Assembly: GCA_964633145.1 (NCBI GenBank)
Contig: CAZWFE010000001.1
Coordinates: 62,001-126,000 of the forward strand
Origin: CAJXSD01 sp964633145
GTDB lineage: Bacteria; Pseudomonadota; Alphaproteobacteria; Rhodobacterales; Rhodobacteraceae
Direction: 5' to 3'
DNA: 64,000 bases
Shown here: positions 35,618-43,927 of the stretch, in pieces
How positions within the stretch are numbered: the first letter of the stretch is position 1
Layout of the letters: each line of letters begins with the position of its first letter
The notes under the pieces: generated by a model
What the model was told of the DNA's origin: nothing
The model's input: the letters and a program-made list of their open reading frames with translations, nothing else
Databases searched by the model: none
Made by a program: the position numbers and the translations under genes

Positions 35618-35820
35618 TGGCCATTGTTGTACGTTTGGACGTTATGTTGGCCACACGCAAAATGAAATCGCGCGAATTGGCGGAAAGGATTGGCATCACC
35701 GAACAAAACCTGAGCCTACTGAAAAGCGGCAAGGTCAAAGGCATCCGTTTTGACACCCTGTCTGCCATTTGCCGTGAATTGGAATGCCAGCCCGCGGATT
35801 TATTGGAATACACAGAATAA
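35617..35820 (+). CDS. Small Cro/CI-type HTH regulator (YozG-like)
   Basis: This 67-residue protein consists almost entirely of an XRE helix-turn-helix: MLATRKMKSRELAERIGITEQNLSLLKSGKVKGIRFDTLSAICRELECQPADLLEY. It is translationally coupled to the DUF2975 gene. The pair is a widespread two-gene module. Autoregulation through the inverted repeat at 34999 is plausible but not shown. Confidence 0.85.
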   Translation: MAIVVRLDVMLATRKMKSRELAERIGITEQNLSLLKSGKVKGIRFDTLSAICRELECQPADLLEYTE

Positions 35821-36036
35821 CGCACCCACAGAGATGGCCCCATGCAACAATACTTGAAGCGCGGGCCATTTCGTCGTATGTGGGTATGCATGAAAGCCCG
35901 AGTCTTTACCATTGATGATCGCACACGACTGCCTTGGCGGTTTTTTGGTGCGATGCACACTGTGCTTGCCAGCCTTTGACGCTGGCCCCATTCGGATTCA
36001 CCAAATTTTCAAAACTCTAGCGGGAGAGGATTAAAA
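35821..36036. other. Intergenic region upstream of leuC
   Basis: No convincing gene is seen in these 216 bases. They contain a GCCAGC / GCTGGC hairpin (35968-35986) without a T-run, and a GGGAGAGGA ribosome binding site just before leuC. I looked for a leader peptide rich in leucine codons and did not find one. Confidence 0.35.
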
Positions 36037-37446
36037 ATGACCGCCCCCAAGACCCTTTATGATAAAATCTGGGACGCCCATGTTGTGTCTGAGGACGCAG
36101 ATGGCACCAGCCTGTTGTACATCGACCGCCATTTGGTTCACGAAGTGACCAGCCCCCAAGCGTTCGAAGGATTGCGCATGGCGGGCCGCCAAGTGCGCGC
36201 GCCTGAAAAAACCATCGCTGTGCCGGATCACAACGTGCCGACCACACTGGACCGCGCATCCGGCGTGATCGAAAACGAAGAAAGCCGTATCCAAGTCGAA
36301 GCACTGGACAAAAATGCGCGTGATTTCGGTGTTCATTATTACCCCGTGTCTGACGTGCGTCAGGGGATCGTGCATATCGTTGGCCCAGAACAGGGTTGGA
36401 CATTGCCCGGTATGACCGTTGTCTGTGGTGACAGCCACACCGCGACGCATGGCGCATTCGGCTCGCTGGCCCATGGTATCGGCACGTCTGAGGTGGAACA
36501 CGTGCTGGCCACGCAAACCTTGATCCAGAAGAAATCCAAAAACATGAAGGTGGAAATCACCGGCAAATTGCGCCCAGGTGTGACCGCCAAGGACATCACA
36601 TTGTCCGTTATCGGTGCCACAGGGACCGCAGGCGGCACAGGCTATGTCATCGAATATTGCGGCGAAGCGATCCGCGATCTGTCGATGGAGGGTCGCATGA
36701 CCGTCTGTAACATGGCCATCGAAGGCGGCGCGCGCGCTGGCCTGATCGCGCCAGATGAAAAGACGTTCGAATACTGCAAAGGTCGCCCACACGCCCCCAA
36801 AGGCGCCGCATGGGAAGCCGCTGTTGCATATTGGAAAACCCTGTTCACCGACGAAGGTGCGCATTTCGACAAGGTCATCACAATCGCAGGCGAAGATATC
36901 GCCCCCGTTGTGACATGGGGCACATCGCCCGAGGATGTGTTGCCGATCACCGCAACCGTTCCCGCACCTGAGGATTTCAAAGGTGGCAAGGTTGAGGCCG
37001 CAAAACGCGCCTTGGATTACATGGGCCTGACGGCGGGTCAAAAACTGACCGATATCGAAATTGATACCGTGTTCATCGGATCCTGCACCAACGGCCGCAT
37101 CGAAGATTTGCGCGCTGCTGCGGAAATCCTGAAAGGCAAGAAAGTCAAAGACGGCATGCGTGCCATGGTCGTTCCTGGGTCTGGTCTGGTTCGTGCCCAA
37201 GCCGAAGAAGAAGGCCTGGCCGACATCTTTAAGGACGCAGGTTTCGAATGGCGTATGGCGGGATGTTCTATGTGTTTGGCGATGAACCCAGATCAGCTGG
37301 CCGAAGGTGAACGCTGCGCATCCACATCCAACCGCAATTTCGAAGGCCGCCAAGGGTACAAAGGGCGCACGCACCTTGTGTCCCCCGCCATGGCCGCAGC
37401 TGCTGCAATCACCGGCAAACTGACCGACGTACGGGAGATGATGTAA
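36037..37446 (+). CDS. leuC: 3-isopropylmalate dehydratase large subunit
   Basis: This 469-residue aconitase-family protein works with LeuD to isomerise 2- to 3-isopropylmalate. It has GDSHTATHGAFGSLAHGIGTSEVEHVLATQ (about 131-160), and the three 4Fe-4S cysteines lie in IGSCTNGRIEDLRAAA (about 349) and AGCSMCLAMNPDQL (about 410-413). The length is typical. leuD begins on the last base of its stop codon, so the two subunits are coupled. Confidence 0.97.
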   Translation: MTAPKTLYDKIWDAHVVSEDADGTSLLYIDRHLVHEVTSPQAFEGLRMAGRQVRAPEKTIAVPDHNVPTTLDRASGVIENEESRIQVEALDKNARDFGVHYYPVSDVRQGIVHIVGPEQGWTLPGMTVVCGDSHTATHGAFGSLAHGIGTSEVEHVLATQTLIQKKSKNMKVEITGKLRPGVTAKDITLSVIGATGTAGGTGYVIEYCGEAIRDLSMEGRMTVCNMAIEGGARAGLIAPDEKTFEYCKGRPHAPKGAAWEAAVAYWKTLFTDEGAHFDKVITIAGEDIAPVVTWGTSPEDVLPITATVPAPEDFKGGKVEAAKRALDYMGLTAGQKLTDIEIDTVFIGSCTNGRIEDLRAAAEILKGKKVKDGMRAMVVPGSGLVRAQAEEEGLADIFKDAGFEWRMAGCSMCLAMNPDQLAEGERCASTSNRNFEGRQGYKGRTHLVSPAMAAAAAITGKLTDVREMM

Positions 37447-38051
37447 TGGAAAAATTCCAAAAACTAAGCGGTATCGCCGCGCCGATGCCTTTGGTTAATA
37501 TCGATACGGATATGATCATCCCCAAGGTATTTTTGAAAACGATCAAGCGGTCGGGCTTGGGTGTCAACCTGTTTGACGAAATGCGCTATGACCGTCAGGG
37601 CAATGAAATTCCTGATTTCGTGTTGAACAAACCACAGTATCGCGATGCACAGATTTTGGTTGCGGGCGATAACTTTGGCTGTGGGTCGTCACGCGAACAT
37701 GCGCCTTGGGCGATTGCGGATTTCGGCATCAAATGTGTGATTTCGACATCATTCGCCGATATCTTTTTCAACAACTGTTTCAAAAATGGCATCCTGCCAA
37801 TCGTCCTGCCCCAAGAACAGGTCGATATGTTGATGAAAGACGCCGAAAAAGGCGCAAATGCGCGTATGGAAGTGGATTTGGAAGAACAGACCATCACCAC
37901 ATCCGATGGCGAGGTGATCAAATTCGACGTCGATGCGTTCAAAAAACATTGTTTGCTGAACGGTTTGGACGATATCGGTCTGACCATGGAAAAGGCAACT
38001 GCCATCGACGCATACGAAGAGCGTGCGAAACAATCCTTTCCTTGGGCCTAA
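37446..38051 (+). CDS. leuD: 3-isopropylmalate dehydratase small subunit
   Basis: This 201-residue swivel-domain subunit shows NIDTDMIIPKVFLKTIKRSGLG at the N-terminus and DNFGCGSSREHAPWAIADFGI (about 77-97), the substrate-binding core of LeuD. It starts within the leuC stop (TAATG) and is followed by a terminator, so leuB, 850 bases further, needs its own promoter or read-through. Confidence 0.97.
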   Translation: MEKFQKLSGIAAPMPLVNIDTDMIIPKVFLKTIKRSGLGVNLFDEMRYDRQGNEIPDFVLNKPQYRDAQILVAGDNFGCGSSREHAPWAIADFGIKCVISTSFADIFFNNCFKNGILPIVLPQEQVDMLMKDAEKGANARMEVDLEEQTITTSDGEVIKFDVDAFKKHCLLNGLDDIGLTMEKATAIDAYEERAKQSFPWA

Positions 38052-38072
38052 TCATACCCAAGGCCGGAACAA

Positions 38073-38103
38073 AAAAATGGGTAGCCGCGGGGCTGCCCAT
38101 TTT
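38073..38103 (+). terminator. Terminator after leuD
   Basis: The stem ATGGGTAGCC / GGCTGCCCAT (one G-U pair) with a three- to five-base loop is flanked by seven A's and followed by TTT. It starts 22 bases after the leuD stop codon. Confidence 0.75.
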
Positions 38104-38127
38104 CGTTTGATGATGCAGGTGTGCTGA

Positions 38128-38223
38128 TTATTCAGCGGCCGCAATTTTTTCGCGTTTGCTGTCCCGATACAGCGCCTTGGCCAAGGCGATGCACCGCCTT
38201 TCAATCGAATTCGGTTTTTGCAC
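38128..38223 (-). CDS. Possible 31-residue ORF or gene remnant
   Basis: A GTG-initiated frame encodes a basic, helical peptide containing ALAKALYRDSKREKIAAAE before a TAA stop. The composition looks like a genuine protein C-terminus rather than noise. It could be a small gene or the tail of a gene whose front was lost, since no start with an RBS is visible. I do not recognise it. Confidence 0.25.
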   Translation of the reverse strand: MQKPNSIERRCIALAKALYRDSKREKIAAAE

Positions 38224-38307
38224 GGTATTTTATCGGTGTATTGTGTGGCAGGCGTATTTGAGGATTTCATATTTGGATCAGGGACCAGCAACCTTGGTCA
38301 ATTCTCT

Positions 38308-38937
38308 ATGTTTTTGGGCCGTATATTGGATTTTACCGGATCCCCCATTGATATGCTGATGATGAGCATACCAAGCGATCTGCCCAAGCCCGTTTATCAA
38401 TCGATACGCGCCGCAGGGGGTGTTACCCTTGGACTGTCGTTGGTCAGTATTTTGGCGTTTTGGGCCTATATCAAAACCACCAATTGGCCCGTTGCGCGGG
38501 GGCAATTTAATGTTTGGGTCAATTTGCCAATGATGGATCCCACGCGTGGGAAAGATTTGGCAAAACGCATGCGCCGTCGTGCGCAGATTAACATCAGGTT
38601 GGGTATGGTGTGTTTATTCGCTGTTTTGATTTTGTTCAAAACGGTATCGCTGATTTTTGGAAATACTTTGTTTCAGGATCTGATCGTCTTGATTTGGATC
38701 ATCATTCTGTGGGGCGGGATTCCCACAACGATGATTATGCGCGGTCTAGCCATGGCGCGTTTGGCAACTGAGATTGAAAAAAACAAATGCAAGGTGCAAC
38801 AAAATCGGACTTGCAGGCGGCCTAGTTGCGTTGCTTTCTTGACCATCTGCGCACAAATGGTTAGGCCAGTGTCCAAGGATTCAAACCCAAGGACAGCAAG
38901 ATATGAGCAACCCTTCATTATTAATTTTACCCGGTGA
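38308..38937 (+). CDS. Unknown membrane protein between leuD and leuB
   Basis: This 209-residue ORF (if the ATG at 38308 is right; the frame is open up to 38218 and an ATG at 38353 is possible) has three hydrophobic segments: GGVTLGLSLVSILAFWAYI, RLGMVCLFAVLILFKTVSLIF and LIVLIWIIILWGGIPTTMIM, with a basic RGKDLAKRMRRRAQ loop. The last 45 residues after EIEKNKCK are low in hydrophobicity, Cys/Arg-rich and run through the leuB ribosome binding site into leuB. That tail looks like read-through after loss of an original stop. No family is recognised and no clear RBS precedes any start. Confidence 0.5.
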   Translation: MFLGRILDFTGSPIDMLMMSIPSDLPKPVYQSIRAAGGVTLGLSLVSILAFWAYIKTTNWPVARGQFNVWVNLPMMDPTRGKDLAKRMRRRAQINIRLGMVCLFAVLILFKTVSLIFGNTLFQDLIVLIWIIILWGGIPTTMIMRGLAMARLATEIEKNKCKVQQNRTCRRPSCVAFLTICAQMVRPVSKDSNPRTARYEQPFIINFTR

Positions 38938-40009
38938 CGGGATCGGCCCAGAAGTCATGGCAGAAGTACGCAAAGTTATCGGTTGGTATGGCGCCAAGCG
39001 CGACCTAAACTTTGACGTGTCAGAGGATTTGGTCGGTGGTTGTGCTTATGACGCACACGGCACGCCACTGCACGACGACACAATGGCCAAAGCACAAGAG
39101 GTTGATGCCGTTTTGTTGGGGGCTGTGGGCGGACCGCAGTATGATGATCTGGATTTCAACCTAAAACCAGAACGCGGCCTGTTGCGTCTGCGCAAGGAAA
39201 TGGACCTGTACGCCAACCTGCGCCCTGCGCAGTGTTTCGATGCGTTGGCAGATTTTTCATCCCTGAAAAAGGATGTGGTTGCAGGTCTGGATGTGATGAT
39301 CGTGCGCGAACTGACATCCGGTGTTTATTTCGGTGAACCGCGCGGTATTTTCGAAGAGGGCAACGAACGCGTTGGCATCAATACACAGCGTTACACCGAA
39401 AGCGAAATCGCACGCGTGGCGCGCAATGCATTTGAAATGGCGCGCCGTCGTAACAACCGCGTCTGTTCGATGGAGAAAGCAAACGTCATGGAATCTGGCG
39501 TGTTGTGGCGCCGCGTTGTCGAAGAGGTCCACAAAGCCGAATATTCCGACGTTGAGCTGACACATATGTATGCTGACGCAGGTGCAATGCAGCTGACCCG
39601 CTGGCCCAAACAATTCGACGTGATTGTAACGGATAACCTGTTTGGCGATTTGTTGTCTGATTTGGCAGCGATGCTGACAGGGTCATTGGGCATGTTGCCA
39701 TCTGCATCATTGGGCGCACCCATGGCGAATGGTCGTCCCAAGGCATTGTATGAACCCGTCCATGGATCCGCCCCCGATATCGCAGGCCAGGGCAAAGCAA
39801 ACCCGATTGCCTGCATTCTGTCGTTTGCAATGGCACTGCGCTACAGCTTTGACCAAGGTGTCGAGGCAGACCGTTTGGAAAAAGCGGTTGAAACCGTGTT
39901 GGCGGATGGATTGCGCACAGCTGATTTGCTGGGCCAAGAGGGTGTCGCACCCGTATCTACATCGCAAATGGGCGATGCAATTATCGCGGCCTTGGACGCA
40001 AGCCTATAA
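38903..40009 (+). CDS. leuB: 3-isopropylmalate dehydrogenase
   Basis: This 368-residue NAD-dependent dehydrogenase oxidises and decarboxylates 3-isopropylmalate in leucine synthesis. Signatures: LLILPGDGIGPEVMAEV at the N-terminus, LLRLRKEMDLYANLRPA (substrate arginines), and the metal/NAD motif NLFGDLLSDLAAMLTGSLGMLPSAS (about 246-270), then EPVHGSAPDIAGQGKANP. Its start overlaps the end of the unknown membrane ORF by 35 bases. A terminator follows. Confidence 0.97.
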   Translation: MSNPSLLILPGDGIGPEVMAEVRKVIGWYGAKRDLNFDVSEDLVGGCAYDAHGTPLHDDTMAKAQEVDAVLLGAVGGPQYDDLDFNLKPERGLLRLRKEMDLYANLRPAQCFDALADFSSLKKDVVAGLDVMIVRELTSGVYFGEPRGIFEEGNERVGINTQRYTESEIARVARNAFEMARRRNNRVCSMEKANVMESGVLWRRVVEEVHKAEYSDVELTHMYADAGAMQLTRWPKQFDVIVTDNLFGDLLSDLAAMLTGSLGMLPSASLGAPMANGRPKALYEPVHGSAPDIAGQGKANPIACILSFAMALRYSFDQGVEADRLEKAVETVLADGLRTADLLGQEGVAPVSTSQMGDAIIAALDASL

Positions 40010-40016
40010 AATCAAT

Positions 40017-40048
40017 TTGGCAAGGGGTTCAAAATTTCCCCTTGCCAA
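40017..40048 (+). terminator. Probable terminator after leuB
   Basis: A perfect 11-bp stem TTGGCAAGGGG / CCCCTTGCCAA with a 10-base loop begins 7 bases after the leuB stop. There is no T-run after it, so it may act as a 3'-end-protecting hairpin instead. Confidence 0.6.
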
Positions 40049-40069
40049 GCCCCGATCACCTGTGATTGA

Positions 40070-40083
40070 GCTAACATGTTAGC
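40070..40083. promoter_or_regulatory. 14-base perfect palindrome upstream of the DMT transporter
   Basis: GCTAACATGTTAGC is a perfect palindrome 23 bases before the transporter start. It is flanked by an imperfect outer inverted repeat (GATCACCTG ... CAGGTGTGAT). It looks like an operator for a dimeric repressor, but no matching regulator gene is next to it. Confidence 0.45.
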
Positions 40084-40106
40084 GGAAACAAATGATCAGG
40101 TGTGAT

Positions 40107-41054
40107 ATGTCCCCAAATGCCAAAGGTGCGATTTATGCGCTGCTGGGCTTTGCCCTATTCTCGGCGCATGATGTCATTGTAAAATACCTTGGAGGCAATT
40201 ACTCGACGTTCCAAATCCTGTTTTTTTCGGTGTTGTTTAGTTTTCCGATGGTGCTGACAATGCACCTGCGCGAACGCAGCAGTCAGGATTTAATTCCCAA
40301 ACATCCGTGGTGGTCAACCCTGCGTGTGCTGGCGACGGTGATCACCGGTATTTCGGCATTTTATGCCTTTTCTGTGCTACCTATGGCGCAGGTCTATGCG
40401 TTTTTGTTTTGTATGCCATTGGTCATCACTGTGTTGTCGATCCCCATTCTGGGCGAAAAGGTGGGGATTCACCGTGGCGGTGCCGTCATTGTCGGGTTGA
40501 TCGGCGTGATGATCGTTCTGCGTCCTGGATCGACCGAATTTACCCTAGGCCATATCGCGGCGCTAACGGCGGCGATGTTTGGTGGCTTGGGATCATTGAT
40601 CGTGCGCAAAATTGGCAAGGATGAACGCAATATTGTGTTGTTGTTATACCCAATGTTTGCCAGTTTGTTGTTGATGGGCGCGTTGATGCCACCGTCCTAT
40701 GTGCCGCTAAAATTGCTGGATCTGGGCGCGCTTGCCTTGATGGCGATTTTGGCATCGACGGCACAGCTGTGCATTATCCTGGCCTATAAATCTGGCGAAG
40801 CAGCCGTGGTCGCACCAATGCATTATTCCCAGATGATCTGGGCGATTATTTACGGATTTTTCATTTTCCAAGAATGGCCAGATGCGATGACCCTGATTGG
40901 CAGTTTGGTGATTATTGCCAGTGGCAGTTACGTGGTGTTCCGCGAAAGCCGCAAAAAGGTGTCGCAAAACACCCCCGTTTTGCGCAACCGCAGCCGTGCC
41001 GATACCGGCACCGTGCCACGCATCAGTTTTTTGGACAAAACGATCAAAAGCTAA
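40107..41054 (+). CDS. DMT-superfamily transporter (EamA family)
   Basis: This 315-residue inner-membrane protein has ten predicted helices in two EamA repeats (first AIYALLGFALFSAHDVIVKYLGG, second from about residue 145, HIAALTAAMFGGLGSLIVRKI). The family exports metabolites or amino acids; the substrate is unknown. The ATG at 40107 has AGGTG at a 6-base distance; an in-frame ATG 15 bases upstream lacks this. It converges on the histidine kinase pseudogene with a 4-base overlap. Confidence 0.85.
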   Translation: MSPNAKGAIYALLGFALFSAHDVIVKYLGGNYSTFQILFFSVLFSFPMVLTMHLRERSSQDLIPKHPWWSTLRVLATVITGISAFYAFSVLPMAQVYAFLFCMPLVITVLSIPILGEKVGIHRGGAVIVGLIGVMIVLRPGSTEFTLGHIAALTAAMFGGLGSLIVRKIGKDERNIVLLLYPMFASLLLMGALMPPSYVPLKLLDLGALALMAILASTAQLCIILAYKSGEAAVVAPMHYSQMIWAIIYGFFIFQEWPDAMTLIGSLVIIASGSYVVFRESRKKVSQNTPVLRNRSRADTGTVPRISFLDKTIKS

Positions 41055-43194
41055 GCATTCAAGAACAGATGTAATTTTTGTTCCAGCGTGCAAATTTCGA
41101 CTGGTTTGGCAATGTAATCATCCATTCCAGATGCAAAACATTTATCGGCATCACCCTTTAACGCATTGGCAGTGATGGCGATGATGGGGGTGCGGTCCAG
41201 CCCCTGTTCCAGTTCCGCGCGGCGAATGGCCTGTGACATTTCGAAACCGTCCATAATGGGCATGTGGCAGTCCGATAAAATTACGTCAAATGACCCGTTC
41301 TGCCACGTCTTAAATCCATCCTGACCATTTTTAGCAACCAGTGGTTCGTATCCCAGTACCTCTAGCTGTTTGATCAAAACGACCCTGTTGATTTCGTTGT
41401 CTTCAACAATCAACAGCCGCTTGCTTTGTCGATGTTCTTTCGTTTCGGTGGGCAGTTTTATGGTTTGCGCGTCGCGGGATGGCTGGCGTGTTTCGTGTGC
41501 CCTGCCCGATAAAACCGCCAAAGCGCGGTGCAATTCGGTGGGCAGCATTGGGAACATTTGGATCCGCATGACGTCTGGTTGAATTAACCCCAGACGGTCG
41601 GACCGAATATCCGTCATCATAATGAAACGCGGCGTAGGCAGGGCTGCACGGATTTGGTCTTGCCAATCGCTGCACAGGTCATAGTCGGGCGAAAAAAACG
41701 CAAAAATACGATCCGGGTCATGACCGATTTGGGATGGTGTCAATGTCTTGTCTGCCTGAATGATCTGCAGATCAATACCATGCTTTGCGAAAAATTCGTC
41801 TATGCGTTTGGGCAAAAAACCGTCTTTGTGTGTGACCCAGCCAACACTAAGACCCTGCAGAGATGTAGGTTTTTGATGGGATGCCGCTTCGACAGTACGG
41901 ATCGGGATTTTGACTTGGACCTTTGTGCCCTGATTTGGGGCGCTTTCAACGTCTATGGTGCCTTGCATTTTGTCGACCAACATGCGCGTTATCACCAACC
42001 CTAACCCCGTGCCCGTCACGCGCCGCGTAGATTTATTGTCCGCCTGCATAAAGGGTTGGAACAAATTTTCCAAAACCTCATTTGACATGCCGATCCCATT
42101 GTCCGAAATGTAATCAGCAGTTCACCGTCGTTGGGATAATCCACAAAAAAGTAGACTTCGCCCGTGCGGTTGGTCAATTCATGCGCAGAATATTTAATCG
42201 AATTCGACAACAGGTTTAACATGATCTGCCGCAGTCGTCCGCTGTCGATCATAATGTGATCGGGAACATCGGGATCGACAAACAAACGGATGCGTACAGC
42301 GAACTGATCGGCCATGTTCTGCAGGGTTACGGCGACCTCTTCGATCGTGTTGCGCAAATCGGTGACCACGGGCGACATGTCCAATTTGCCCGCCTCAAGC
42401 TTTGAGGCATCTAAAATATCGTCAATAATACGCAATAATGAAAATGCATAATTTCGAACTGTTCCCAGTATTCGGGACTGATCGGCGTTGGGTTGCATTG
42501 TTTCCAACACCTCGATCATGCCGATCACGCCATTCATGGGGGTGCGAATTTCATGGGACATATTGGCCAAAAATTCGCCCTTGGCTGTTGCGGCCGCTTC
42601 GGCGGTGCGGCGGGCGGACTGCAGGGCGTCTTCGGTTTGGTTGGTGACGCTGGCGAAAAACGCCAATTCGGCAACCAGCAAAACCGCGACTGTTGCTTGC
42701 AGGCTATATCGGACGATATCGGGCGAAATGGTTGAATTTACGGGGGCTATTCCGAAAACGGCTTGGGATGCGCTGGTCAGACCGAACAGAACAATTGTCA
42801 ACCAAGCCAGTGCCGGGACTAATAGGAATGTAATCAGGTAATATTTTTCTGTTTTCCACGAAAATGCCAGGAACGGCAGGCAGATTAGTGGTAAAAACAA
42901 AATCTCAACATGTGTGCCCTGTTGCGAAAACATGGATCCCAGAAACAGCGTAATTGTTCCATTGGTCAGCCAAGTCACGCGGGCCAATTTGTGCAAGTTC
43001 CATTTGAACAGGACCAGCGTCATCGCATAGGCGGCGGTTACCAAGGCGCAGATGGTAAATGCCGCCATTTCGCCCAGGGCCAGCAAAATCAATGCCCACA
43101 GGCTAGCTGCAACGATAATCACATAAACTGCCAACAGACTAACGCGCAGTCTGCGTTGCAAATCCAGATGTCTGGTCTCTGACTCGTACTTCAT
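41051..43194 (-). pseudogene. Hybrid sensor histidine kinase, broken by a frameshift
   Basis: The first frame (43194 to about 42110) encodes five to six transmembrane helices, then a HisKA domain with FLANMSHEIRTPMNGVIGM and an N-box (LNLLSNSIKYSAHE). The second frame (about 42108 to 41051) continues with SDNGIGMSNEVLENLFQPF, the G2 box GTGLGLVITRML, a degenerate receiver and a C-terminal receiver (LSDCHMPIMDGFEM, Asp acceptor; YIAKPVE). The joint lies at TTACATTTCGG on the coding strand, where one T appears to be missing, inside the ATP-binding G1 box. Restored, it would encode about 714 residues. A sequencing error is the main alternative. Confidence 0.8.
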
Positions 43195-43324
43195 TCACTA
43201 CCCTTACCTAGAACAATCCTTTCTTTCCTGCCCCTGCAGGTCAAGTAGAGTTTGCACTGGGTTTGTATCCGCCTTGCATTTCTGCCAAAGTTTTGTGACA
43301 AGGTTCACAAAAGGAGTGTTGCCC

Positions 43325-43927
43325 ATGACACACGCCCTGCTCGTGATTGATGTTCAAAACGATTTTTGTCCCGGCGGCCTATTGGCGGTTGCGGATGGGG
43401 ATCAGGTCGTGCCTGTTATCAATAAAATGATGGGCGCATTCGATTTGGTCGTCGCGACCCAAGATTGGCATCCCGCGGGACACTTATCCTTTGCCTCGGC
43501 ACATCCGGATCGGGCCGCGTTTGATATGGTGCAGATGCCCTATGGCGATCAGGTGTTGTGGCCTGACCATTGTGTGCAGGGCAGTGATGGTGCGCAATTT
43601 CACCCCGATTTGAACGCCGATCCTGCCGCATTGATCATTCGCAAGGGCATGAACCCTGCCATCGATAGTTATTCGGCATTTTTCGAAAATGACCGTAAAA
43701 CAGCCACAGGGTTGCATGGGTTTTTGCAGTCCCAAGGCGTGGATCAGGTGACCATCGTTGGGCTGGCCACGGATTATTGCGTGAATTATTCGGCACAGGA
43801 CGCGGCCACGTTGGGCTATCGTGTACGGGTGGATTTATCGGCATGCCGTGCAATTGATTTGAATGGATCGTTACAGGCGGCCTTGGATGATATGGCGGGC
43901 TTGGGTGTAGAGGTAATCAATGGTTGA
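43325..43927 (+). CDS. pncA: Nicotinamidase
   Basis: This 200-residue cysteine hydrolase converts nicotinamide to nicotinate. Signatures: ALLVIDVQNDFCPGG with Asp9, the metal ligands in TQDWHPAGHLSF, Lys in ALIIRKGMNP, and the nucleophile Cys in GLATDYCVNYSA. The start at 43325 follows AAGGAGTG. pncB begins 8 bases before its stop, so the two salvage genes are coupled. Confidence 0.95.
   Translation: MTHALLVIDVQNDFCPGGLLAVADGDQVVPVINKMMGAFDLVVATQDWHPAGHLSFASAHPDRAAFDMVQMPYGDQVLWPDHCVQGSDGAQFHPDLNADPAALIIRKGMNPAIDSYSAFFENDRKTATGLHGFLQSQGVDQVTIVGLATDYCVNYSAQDAATLGYRVRVDLSACRAIDLNGSLQAALDDMAGLGVEVING

Noticed and set aside
35821..36036. Leucine attenuator peptide upstream of leuC
   Set aside because: No short ORF with a run of Leu codons and no terminator with T-run was found.
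36031..37374. 447-codon open frame antisense to leuC
   Set aside because: It mirrors the leuC codons frame for frame, is rich in Cys/His/Phe as expected of an antisense shadow, and has no RBS or family similarity.
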